Shown here: piece by piece, positions 24,731-32,195 of the stretch
How the letters are laid out: each line of letters begins with the position of its first letter
Position numbering within the stretch: position 1 is the stretch's first letter
Origin: an uncultured Collinsella sp.
GTDB lineage: Bacteria; Actinomycetota; Coriobacteriia; Coriobacteriales; Coriobacteriaceae
DNA length: 34,825 nucleotides
Reading direction: 5' to 3'
NCBI GenBank assembly: GCA_938023085.1
Contig: CALHDP010000109.1
Location: 1 to 34,825, forward strand
The notes under the pieces: generated by a model
Told to the model about the DNA's origin: nothing
The model's database searches: none
Seen by the model: the letters and a program-made list of their open reading frames with translations, nothing else
Made by a program: the position numbers and the translations under genes

Positions 24731-25284
24731 TGGCTGAGTTCCCGAGCGTTACCGTCGATCTTTCCGAGCAGCTCGAGTTTCCTGGAGATTCGTATCCGCT
24801 GACCGGTAAGGTCGATGTCGCCACCTACACGGTGGGCGAGAAGGAGTACCAGCTTCAGGACGGCATCGACTACGACGTTGTCTTTACCAATGCCGGTACC
24901 GGTGTCTTGCTCACGGGCATGGTCCGCGCGCACGCCACCGGCGAGTGCGACCGTTGCCTGGAGCCTGCCTCGTTTGATATCGCCGGCGAAATCGAGGAGT
25001 TCTACCTCTTTGAGGAGCCCGAGGATCCCGAGGCCTACGAGGATGGCTACGAGCTCCTGGGTGAGGACCGTCTCGTCGATCTGGGCGAGCCCATCAATGA
25101 CGCGGTCGTTATGGACACGCCGTTCGTGGTGCTCTGCAAGCCCGATTGCCGTGGTCTGTGCCCCACATGCGGTTGCAATCTCAACGTCGAGCAATGCGAT
25201 TGCGCCGCCCAGGCAGAGGCGGAATGGGCCGCTGCCACGGAAAATCCATTTGCAGCATTGAAGAATCTCAAGCTCGATGAGTAA
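24730..25284 (+). CDS. DUF177 / YceD family protein
   Basis: 184 aa, start ATG overlapping the previous stop by one base (TAATG). Family hallmark cysteines are present: GECDRCLEP and near the C-terminus LCKPDCRGLCPTCGCNLN, likely a metal-binding cluster. The middle is acidic (FEEPEDPEAYEDGYELLGEDR). DUF177 proteins sit immediately upstream of rpmF in very many bacteria and are linked to ribosomal RNA accumulation in plants and bacteria; the molecular role is not settled. Coupled to the coiled-coil gene and followed by rpmF after 64 nt. Confidence 0.92.
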   Translation: MAEFPSVTVDLSEQLEFPGDSYPLTGKVDVATYTVGEKEYQLQDGIDYDVVFTNAGTGVLLTGMVRAHATGECDRCLEPASFDIAGEIEEFYLFEEPEDPEAYEDGYELLGEDRLVDLGEPINDAVVMDTPFVVLCKPDCRGLCPTCGCNLNVEQCDCAAQAEAEWAAATENPFAALKNLKLDE

Positions 25285-25289
25285 AACTG

Positions 25290-25298
25290 TGGTAGTAT
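25290..25298 (+). promoter_or_regulatory. Possible extended -10 promoter for rpmF
   Basis: TGG-TAGTAT just after the DUF177 stop; start would fall near 25305, giving a ~44-nt leader. No clear -35. Confidence 0.4.
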
Positions 25299-25348
25299 CG
25301 TTACTTGCGCGTAATCGCCACACTGGATAGTTCATAAGGAAGGTCACT

Positions 25349-25528
25349 ATGCCCGTACCTAAACAAAAGCAGGGTCGTATCCGCACTCACACCCGTCGTT
25401 CCGCCAACATGAAAATTTCGGCTGCGGCTCAGTCCACGTGCCCCCGTTGCGGCGCTGTCAAGCTTCCGCACCACGTGTGCCCCAGCTGCGGTTTCTACAA
25501 GGACCGCGAGGTTATCGTTACCGAGTAA
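25349..25528 (+). CDS. rpmF: 50S ribosomal protein L32
   Basis: 59-aa ribosomal protein of the large subunit. Start ATG follows AAGGAAGG with 5-nt spacing. N-terminal MPVPKQKQGRIRTHTRRS is typical of L32. It has a complete zinc ribbon, C31-x2-C34-x9-C44-x2-C47 (CPRC and CPSC), so this is the zinc-bound form. DUF177 lies upstream and plsX downstream, the widely conserved yceD-rpmF-plsX order. Confidence 0.97.
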   Translation: MPVPKQKQGRIRTHTRRSANMKISAAAQSTCPRCGAVKLPHHVCPSCGFYKDREVIVTE

Positions 25529-25568
25529 CGGTATACTCTGGATGCGATGCCGTTCCAAATGGAACCAC

Positions 25569-25598
25569 AATGGCCGGCTCAATGAGTCGGCCATTTTT
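25569..25598 (+). terminator. Terminator/attenuator between rpmF and plsX
   Basis: AATGGCCGGCTC (25569-25580) pairs with GAGTCGGCCATT (25584-25595) with one G-T pair and an AAT loop, followed by further Ts. It ends 5 nt before the plsX ribosome site. It can end the rpmF transcript and limit read-through into plsX. A TATACT hexamer at 25532-25537 could start a separate plsX transcript, placing the hairpin in its leader. Confidence 0.75.
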
Positions 25599-25615
25599 GT
25601 ATAAGGAGCATGTAT

Positions 25616-26635
25616 ATGAGTAACGTTCGCGTTTGTGTAGACGTTGTGGGTGGAGACGAGAAGCCTCAGGTTGTTCTCGATGGTATCGAGGCTGCACTTG
25701 CTGCCGATCCCGATATCGAGGTCTTGGCAGCTGGCCCTGCCGAAATCGTCAATCCCTTTGCTGCTTCCCACGCACGTGTTGAGGCCCTTGAGGCACCCGA
25801 CGTTATCGCCATGGATGACGATCCCATTCGCGCCGTGATGACTAAACGCAAGTCGTCGATCGTGCTGTCGTGTCGCGCCATTAAGAAGGGCAACGCGGAT
25901 GCGTTCTTCTCCGCCGGTTCCACCGGTGCCATGACCGCCGCTGCCACCGCCTATGTGACGCCGTTTAGGTATCAGGCCGAAGGCAAGAAGCAGCCGGTGC
26001 GCCCCTGTCTGACCAATGCGCTGCCCAATCGTGCCGGCGGTCTGACGGTGCTGTGCGATATGGGCGCCAACCCCGATGTCGAGGTCGACGACATGGTGCG
26101 TTTTGCCCAGATGGGTAGCGCCTATGCCCGCGTCGTCCTGGGCATCGAGCATCCCCGCGTGGGCCTGCTTGCCAACGGCACCGAGGACGAGAAGGGCTCC
26201 AACTTTACCAAGGCTTGCTTCCCGGCCATGAAAGACGCCGTTCCCGGCTTTGTTGGTAACTGCGAGGGAACGGACATCACCTCGGGTAACTTCGATGTCG
26301 TCGTTGCCGATGGCATGTCGGGCAATATTGCGCTCAAGGCCACGGAGGGCGCTGCCAAGTTTTTGCTGAAGGAACTCAAGGGTGCCTTTATGTCTTCGCT
26401 TGGCACCAAGATCGCCGCGCTGCTCATCAAAAAGCAGATGCGCGAGATTAAGGCCAAGCTTTCGGGCGACGCCAAGGGCGGCGCGATTCTTTTGGGCCTG
26501 CGTGGCGTGGTCCTGATCGGCCATGGCGCCACCTCGGTCGAGGCTGTCAAAAACGGTACGCTCGCGGCGGCCGAAGCCGTGCGCGCGGGGCTGGTCGAGA
26601 ATGTCGCCAACTCTATGGACGGTATCGTTTTATAA
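25616..26635 (+). CDS. plsX: Phosphate acyltransferase PlsX
   Basis: 339 aa; converts acyl-ACP to acyl-phosphate, the acyl donor for PlsY in phospholipid synthesis, as a peripheral membrane enzyme. Family blocks: VRVCVDVVGGDEKPQ, AFFSAGSTGAMTAAA, LCDMGANPDV, VGLLANGTEDEKGS, FDVVVADGMSGNIALK and VLIGHGATS. ATG at 25616 is preferred: AAGGAG is 7 nt upstream, whereas the ATG at 25610 is only 1 nt from it. Located next to acpP, its substrate carrier, consistent with a lipid module. Confidence 0.95.
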   Translation: MSNVRVCVDVVGGDEKPQVVLDGIEAALAADPDIEVLAAGPAEIVNPFAASHARVEALEAPDVIAMDDDPIRAVMTKRKSSIVLSCRAIKKGNADAFFSAGSTGAMTAAATAYVTPFRYQAEGKKQPVRPCLTNALPNRAGGLTVLCDMGANPDVEVDDMVRFAQMGSAYARVVLGIEHPRVGLLANGTEDEKGSNFTKACFPAMKDAVPGFVGNCEGTDITSGNFDVVVADGMSGNIALKATEGAAKFLLKELKGAFMSSLGTKIAALLIKKQMREIKAKLSGDAKGGAILLGLRGVVLIGHGATSVEAVKNGTLAAAEAVRAGLVENVANSMDGIVL

Positions 26636-26691
26636 CAGCGGCGTTATGCGCCTCGGGGCGTGCGTCGTGGGGTAGAATCAGAACCGTGTCT

Positions 26692-26720
26692 TGGTACCGC
26701 CCGGGCGGTACCATTCTTTT
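26692..26720 (+). promoter_or_regulatory. Perfect 22-bp palindrome in the acpP leader
   Basis: TGGTACCGCCC (26692-26702) followed by its exact complement (26703-26713), then TTCTTTT. It lies between a TAGAAT hexamer (26673-26678) and the acpP start. As RNA it forms a stable hairpin with a broken T-run (weak terminator or attenuator); as DNA it could be an operator for lipid synthesis control. Undecided. Confidence 0.6.
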
Positions 26721-26749
26721 GGTATTCATGCACTATGAGAGGAAGCGCT

Positions 26750-26992
26750 ATGGACCGCTCCGAAATCTTCGACAAGATCGCCGAGGTCGCTGCTGACGTT
26801 CTGGGCGTCGATGTTGCCGAAATTAGCGATGAGACCACCTTTGACGACCTCGATGCCAACTCGCTCGAGCGCCTGCAGCTGGTTACGGCTATCGAGGACG
26901 AGTTCAACCTCGAGATCGATGACGAGACCCTGCTCTCGCTCAACTCTGTCGCCGACGCCGTCGACGCTATCGAAGCTGCCAAGGAGGCCTAA
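26750..26992 (+). CDS. acpP: Acyl carrier protein
   Basis: 80-aa acidic four-helix carrier of acyl chains for fatty-acid synthesis and, with PlsX, phospholipid synthesis. The phosphopantetheine serine is S38 in DDLDANSLERL; the usual Asp before it is Asn here (NSL rather than DSL). ATG at 26750 follows AGAGGAAG; an in-frame ATG at 26735 overlaps that site. The end of the gene contains AAGGAGG, the ribosome site of rnc. No fabD, fabG or fapR is found beside it, unlike Bacillus. Confidence 0.95.
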   Translation: MDRSEIFDKIAEVAADVLGVDVAEISDETTFDDLDANSLERLQLVTAIEDEFNLEIDDETLLSLNSVADAVDAIEAAKEA

Positions 26993-26995
26993 GTC

Positions 26996-27721
26996 TTGGC
27001 TTTATCCGAACGACTTACGCGCGCCCAGGAGATTCTGGGCCACGAGTTCAATGACAAGGTGCTGCTGCGCGCGGCCCTCACGCATCCTTCGGCCGTCGAA
27101 GGCCAGCCTGTCTCGGCAAGCTACGAGCGCTTGGAGTTTTTGGGCGATTCCATTTTGGGCGCCGTCGTCGCCCGTTCGCTCTTTGAGTCCTATCCCGAGT
27201 TTGACGAGGGCAAGCTCACCCGCTTGAAGGTGTCGCTCGTCTCGGGCGCCACGTTGTCGGAAGTCTCCCACGAGCTGGGTATCGACGACATCATCATCTT
27301 TGGTGCCTCCGAGACCGGTACCGGTGCGCGCGGCCTGCATTCGGCGCTCGAGAACGTCAACGAGTCGCTCGTGGGCGCACTGTACCTGGATGCCGGCTGG
27401 GATGCCGCAGCGGAGTTTATCCATCGTACGCTTAAACCGCATTTGGCTTCCGAGCGTGCCGAGCATCCTGCAAACCCCAAGTCGTTTTTGCAGGAGTGCG
27501 TGCAAGCCGACGGTCACGAACCCCCGGCGTATAAGCTCGTTGGCTCCGAGGGCCCAGCGCATGCGCCCACCTTTACCGCCGTGGTTTTGATCGATGGTAT
27601 TCGCCAGGGTCGCGGTTCCGGCTCCTCAAAGAAAGAAGCCGAGGGAGCCGCCGCGCTCGAAGCGCTCGACCGCATGGGTTACACCACCAACGGCGTGATT
27701 CTGAACAAGAAGCACGTGTAA
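26996..27721 (+). CDS. rnc: Ribonuclease III
   Basis: 241 aa; cleaves double-stranded RNA during rRNA and mRNA processing. TTG start at 26996, 8 nt after AAGGAGG (26981-26987) inside acpP. The nuclease signature ERLEFLGDSILG (44-55) is intact with E47 and D51. The second metal-ligand set reads N120-V-N-E123, where most bacterial enzymes have D-x-x-E, so one catalytic Asp is replaced by Asn. The C-terminal dsRNA-binding domain is complete (PKSFLQECVQADGHEPPAY, GSGSSKKEAEGAAALEAL). Next to acpP and smc as in Bacillus. Confidence 0.95.
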   Translation: MALSERLTRAQEILGHEFNDKVLLRAALTHPSAVEGQPVSASYERLEFLGDSILGAVVARSLFESYPEFDEGKLTRLKVSLVSGATLSEVSHELGIDDIIIFGASETGTGARGLHSALENVNESLVGALYLDAGWDAAAEFIHRTLKPHLASERAEHPANPKSFLQECVQADGHEPPAYKLVGSEGPAHAPTFTAVVLIDGIRQGRGSGSSKKEAEGAAALEALDRMGYTTNGVILNKKHV

Positions 27722-27731
27722 GCGAGGAACC

Positions 27732-30700
27732 GTGTATCTCAAGTCCCTCACGCTCAAAGGGTTCAAGTCGTTTGCCGACCGCGCCCATATGACGTTTGAG
27801 CCGGGCCTGACCGTCATCGTCGGTCCCAACGGCTCGGGAAAATCGAACATCTCTGACTCGATTCTGTGGGTCCTGGGCGAGCAGAGCGCCAAGCAGCTGC
27901 GCGGCCAGGCCATGGAGGATGTCATCTTCTCGGGCTCGTCAGCGCGCAAGCCGGTGGGTGTCGCCGAGGTCACGCTGGTGCTCGATAACTCGGACCATAT
28001 GCTGCCCGTCGATTTTGACGAGGTCGCCATCACCCGTCGCATGTATCGCTCGGGCGAAAGCGAGTACCTCATCAACTCGAGTCCGTGCCGCCTGATGGAC
28101 ATTCAGGACATCCTGCACGATTCGGGCCTGGGCAAGGATACGCATTCCATCATCAGCCAGGGCAAGCTCGACGCCATTTTGCAGAGCCGCCCAGAGGAGC
28201 GCCGCGCTCTCATCGAGGAGGCCGCCGGCATCTCCAAGCACAAGCGCCGCAAGGAGCGTGCGCTCAAAAAGATTAAGTCGATGGACGAGCATCTGACGCG
28301 TGCTCGCGACATCAATAAGGAAATCGCCCGTCAGCTGCGACCGCTGGAGCGTCAGGTCGATCGCGCGCGCAAGTACAAAGAGCTGTCCTCGCGCGCGAAC
28401 GAGCTTACGCAGATGGTAGCCGTCGACGAGCTGCGTTCGCTGCAGTCGCAGTGGAATGACTTGGAGAGCCGCTCCAAGGAGGGTGCCGCCGAGCTGGAGC
28501 TTGCGCAGTACCGCTTGGGCGAAAAGGAGCGCGAGCTCGAGAAGCTTCAGGTTATGCTCGAGGAAAAGGGCCTGTTTGTGGGCGACTTGGGCGAGCAGCG
28601 CCGCCATATGCAAGATGTGGTCGGCCGCATTAACTCCGACATGCGCTTGCTCGAGGAAAAGGGCCACAACATGGTGTCGCGCCTGTCTGACATGCGCGGG
28701 CAGATTTCGAGCTCCGAGCATCAGCGACGTCGCGTGGTCGAGGAGCTCGAAGACGCGCGTGCGCAGCTTGAGGAAGTGACCGGTGCGCACATGCAGGCCC
28801 AGGAGGACGTTGACGCCGCTGGTCCTGCCGCCGCCGAGCTCCACGAGCGGCGCGTGGCGCTCGACAATCAGATTTCGCAGCTTACGCGTGAGCAACGCGA
28901 TGTGCAGCGCGTAGCCGATAACGCCGCGCTCGAGCTCGCCAAGGTGAAGGATTCCTTGAGCAATGCCGAGGTCGAGGACAACATGTATGCCTCGCGCTTG
29001 GAGCAGATCGACGAGCAGCTCGAGGAGGTCACGGCCTCGCTCGAGAGCCGTCGCGACCGCGCCGAGGAGCTTGAGGGCGCTCTTGAGGAAGCGCGCCAGG
29101 CTCAGGTTGATGCGCGTGAGGCCACCGAGACGGCGCGCGCGGCCCTGAAGGACCTGCGTGCCCGCGAGAGCGAGGCGCGCAACAAGTTATCCGAGGTGCG
29201 CTCGGAGCTTGCCAGTCATAAGAAACTCGATGCCCGCATGGCCGACAGCTCGCCGCTCGTGAGCCGGCTGGTGGGTGCGCTGGGCGACGATGTCTCGGGT
29301 CGTCTGGGCGACGTGCTCGAGGCCCCGCGCGAGCTTGAGGGCCTGGTTGAGCAATTGCTCGCCGGCGATATCGATGCCCTGCTGTTCGACGATACGTCCG
29401 CGCTTGAGCGTGCCGGTCGTGCCGCTCTGGACCAGAAGAAGGCCTCGGGCGAGGCGCTGCTGGTGGCGCGCGGCGTGAGCGGCTCTACCGCCGCTGAGGG
29501 CGCTGCCGGTACCCGTCTGGTCGATCGCCTTTCCGTGCGCGCAGGCTACGGTCCCGTCGTCGAGGCGCTGCTCGGCGGCTATTACATGGTCGATGACTTG
29601 GCTACCGCGCTGGCCGCGCCTGTCGTTGACGGTGTGACCTACGTGACTCCCGATGGCGCTCGCGTAAGCTGTGGCGGCCTGGTGCGCGTGGGCCTCGATG
29701 CCGGCGAGGCGTCGGGTGCCTTGGAGCGCAAGCGCCGTATCCGCGAGCTGGAGGGGCTTGAGCCCGATTTGGCCGCTGTGTTTGAACATGTGTCAGGCCA
29801 GGTCGTTGAGGCCAATGCGGCCGTTGAGGAAGCGCGTGCCGCCGAGGGCGATGCTGCCGGTGAGATTGCCCGCCTTGAGGGCGAGCGCCGCTCGCTGCTT
29901 TCCGAGATCGGCCGTCTGGAGCAAAGCGCCAACAATGCCGAGGTCGAGCGCGTGCGCATCTCCAAGCGCCGCGAGCAGGCCTCCGAGGCCGTTCGCGCTG
30001 CGCGCCCGCGTGTTGACGAGCTTACCCGTTCGCGTGACGAGGCCCGTGCGCAGGCAAGCGATCTGGGCTTGCAGATTGCCGAGGCCAACGACGAACTCGA
30101 CCGCGTTCGCCGTGACGATTCCGAGGCTGCCGGCAAGCTCGCCGACGCCAAGGTTCGCCTAGCCCAGACGAGCGAACGCCTGCGTTCGCTGAAGGGCCGC
30201 GTGCCCGACCTTGAGCATCGTCTTGAGGGCATCGACCGTCGTATCCGCGGAACACGCCAGGCCTCGCGCTCGCTCGAGCTGCTGCGCCTGCGCGTCGATC
30301 CCATGCACGAACGCTATTCTGCCCTGTTGGAACGCGCGTCGGATTGGGCAGCGCGCCTGCGTGACCAGGCCTCTCTGGAGGAGGCGGACTCCGCTTCGCT
30401 CAAGAAGACCATCGAGGATGCCAAGGCAGAGGTTGCCCGCGCTAAGGAGCGAGTCGATACCGCCTCCGCCACGCAAAACGAGTTCAAGGTCGCGCGTGGC
30501 AAGCTCGAGGTGCAGGTCGAGGCTGCCATCAAGGCCATTACCGCCGATGGCACGACGGTGCTCGAGGAAGCGCTCATGCTTCCTGCTCCTACCGACCGCG
30601 ATGCCGCCGAGCGCGAACTCAACCAGCTTGTGCGCCAGATCAACAACCTTGGTCCCGTTAACCAAGTTGCCATGGAGGAGTACGAGCAGCTCAAGCGCCG

Positions 30701-31268
30701 CGCCGACTACATCGAGGAGCAGCTGGCCGATCTGGAGAGCGCGCGCAAGGCGCTCACCAAGATCACGGTGGCCATTGATCGCAAGATGCGCAAGGCGTTC
30801 CTGGTGACGTTTGAGAAGGTCGACGCGAACTTCCGCGAGATCTTCGCTATGCTCTTCCCGGGCGGCCAGGCTCATCTGGAGATGACCGATCCCGAGCATC
30901 CTGCCGAGACGGGTATCGAGGTCGTGGCGCAGCCGCGCGGCAAGCGCATCACCAAGATGATGCTCATGTCGGGCGGCGAGAAGAGTCTGACGGCGCTCGC
31001 CTTGCTCTTTGCCGTGTATCGCACGCGCACGGTGCCGTTCTATGTGCTGGACGAGGTCGAGGCGGCGCTCGATGACGCCAACCTGTCCAAGCTCATCGGC
31101 GCGCTCGATGTGTTGCGTTCCGATACGCAGCTCTTGGTTATCTCGCATCAGCGCCGTACTATGGAGGACGCTGACGTCCTCTATGGCGTCTCGATGCAAG
31201 CCGACGGCGTCAGTCGCGTCGTCTCGCAAAAACTCGATCGCGAAACCGGAAAGGTCGTGAATGCATAA
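27732..31268 (+). CDS. smc: Chromosome segregation protein SMC
   Basis: 1178-aa condensin ATPase. GTG start at 27732 follows GCGAGG. Walker A GPNGSGKS at 31-38 in the N-terminal head, long coiled coils, a hinge around residues 500-650 (LVGALGDDVSGRLGDVLEAP through VDGVTYVTPDGARVSCGG), then the second coil and C-terminal head with signature MSGGEKSLTALAL and Walker B FYVLDEVEAALDDAN. Length and layout are normal for bacterial SMC. Partners ScpA and ScpB are not in the window. The stop shares its last base with the ftsY ATG (TAATG). Confidence 0.97.
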   Translation: MYLKSLTLKGFKSFADRAHMTFEPGLTVIVGPNGSGKSNISDSILWVLGEQSAKQLRGQAMEDVIFSGSSARKPVGVAEVTLVLDNSDHMLPVDFDEVAITRRMYRSGESEYLINSSPCRLMDIQDILHDSGLGKDTHSIISQGKLDAILQSRPEERRALIEEAAGISKHKRRKERALKKIKSMDEHLTRARDINKEIARQLRPLERQVDRARKYKELSSRANELTQMVAVDELRSLQSQWNDLESRSKEGAAELELAQYRLGEKERELEKLQVMLEEKGLFVGDLGEQRRHMQDVVGRINSDMRLLEEKGHNMVSRLSDMRGQISSSEHQRRRVVEELEDARAQLEEVTGAHMQAQEDVDAAGPAAAELHERRVALDNQISQLTREQRDVQRVADNAALELAKVKDSLSNAEVEDNMYASRLEQIDEQLEEVTASLESRRDRAEELEGALEEARQAQVDAREATETARAALKDLRARESEARNKLSEVRSELASHKKLDARMADSSPLVSRLVGALGDDVSGRLGDVLEAPRELEGLVEQLLAGDIDALLFDDTSALERAGRAALDQKKASGEALLVARGVSGSTAAEGAAGTRLVDRLSVRAGYGPVVEALLGGYYMVDDLATALAAPVVDGVTYVTPDGARVSCGGLVRVGLDAGEASGALERKRRIRELEGLEPDLAAVFEHVSGQVVEANAAVEEARAAEGDAAGEIARLEGERRSLLSEIGRLEQSANNAEVERVRISKRREQASEAVRAARPRVDELTRSRDEARAQASDLGLQIAEANDELDRVRRDDSEAAGKLADAKVRLAQTSERLRSLKGRVPDLEHRLEGIDRRIRGTRQASRSLELLRLRVDPMHERYSALLERASDWAARLRDQASLEEADSASLKKTIEDAKAEVARAKERVDTASATQNEFKVARGKLEVQVEAAIKAITADGTTVLEEALMLPAPTDRDAAERELNQLVRQINNLGPVNQVAMEEYEQLKRRADYIEEQLADLESARKALTKITVAIDRKMRKAFLVTFEKVDANFREIFAMLFPGGQAHLEMTDPEHPAETGIEVVAQPRGKRITKMMLMSGGEKSLTALALLFAVYRTRTVPFYVLDEVEAALDDANLSKLIGALDVLRSDTQLLVISHQRRTMEDADVLYGVSMQADGVSRVVSQKLDRETGKVVNA

Positions 31269-32185
31269 TGGGATTCTTCGATGCTCTCTCGCGCGGACTT
31301 GAGCGAAGCCGCGAGGCCCTCAACGAGGTCTTCTACTTTGGCGGTGAGGTCGACGAGGATTTTTGGGAGGACCTGGAGGACACCCTCGTCATGGGTGACA
31401 TGGGCGCCGAGGTCGCCATCAAGGTCTCCGATGACCTGCGCGATGCCGCGGCCAAGAAGAACCTCAAGACCGCTCCACAGCTTCGCCGTGCCCTGGCCGA
31501 GCAGCTTGAGCAGCACTTTGTGCCCATCGAGCGCGATCCGTTCTCCGATACGCCGAGCTGCGTGCTGTTTGTGGGCATTAACGGTGCCGGCAAGACCACG
31601 ACGGTCGGTAAGATCGCTAGCGCCATGGCCGCCCGCGGCAAGAACGTCGTGATCGGTTCGGCCGATACCTTCCGTGCTGCCGCTATTGAGCAGCTCGATG
31701 TGTGGGGCCAGCGCGCTGGCGTCCCCGTCATCAAGCGCGACCGCGGCTCCGACCCGGCAAGTGTTTGCTACGACGTGCTCGACGAGGCCGACAAGCGCGG
31801 CAGCGACCTGGTGCTTATCGATACCGCCGGCCGTCTACACACGAGCCCTGAGCTCATGCGCGAGCTTGCCAAGGTGGTCAATGTGACCCGTAAGCGCGCC
31901 GCCAATATGGCCGCCGGTCCCATGCCGGTTTCGGTCGTGCTTGTGATCGACGCCGCGACGGGCCAAAACGGTCTGAACCAGGCGCTCGAGTTTAACGAGG
32001 CGCTGGGCCTGGACGGTATTATCATGACTAAGCTCGACGGCACGGCTAAGGGCGGTATCGCCATGGCCGTGGCCGAGAAGCTCAAGCTCCCGATCCTGCG
32101 CATCGGCGTGGGCGAGCAGGTCGATGACCTGCAGGAGTTCAATGCCAAAGATTTCTGCCGCGCCCTGGTGGGCGAGTCCAATTAA
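31268..32185 (+). CDS. ftsY: SRP receptor FtsY
   Basis: 305-aa membrane-associated GTPase that docks SRP-ribosome complexes at the Sec translocon. It starts with an amphipathic lipid-binding helix (MGFFDALSRGLERSREAL) and lacks the long acidic A domain of Escherichia coli FtsY, as in most Gram-positives. NG domain: GINGAGKT (103-110), DTFRAAAIEQL, DTAGR, TKLDGTAKGG, ending with the GVGEQVDDLQEFNAKDF block. The start overlaps smc by one base. Directly followed by its partner ffh. Confidence 0.97.
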   Translation: MGFFDALSRGLERSREALNEVFYFGGEVDEDFWEDLEDTLVMGDMGAEVAIKVSDDLRDAAAKKNLKTAPQLRRALAEQLEQHFVPIERDPFSDTPSCVLFVGINGAGKTTTVGKIASAMAARGKNVVIGSADTFRAAAIEQLDVWGQRAGVPVIKRDRGSDPASVCYDVLDEADKRGSDLVLIDTAGRLHTSPELMRELAKVVNVTRKRAANMAAGPMPVSVVLVIDAATGQNGLNQALEFNEALGLDGIIMTKLDGTAKGGIAMAVAEKLKLPILRIGVGEQVDDLQEFNAKDFCRALVGESN

Positions 32186-32195
32186 GGAGTGACTA

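Noticed and set aside
26692..26713. T-box-like GGTACCGC before acpP
   Set aside because: The match is short and part of a perfect palindrome; no specifier stem, no room for a leader, and acpP is not an amino-acid gene.
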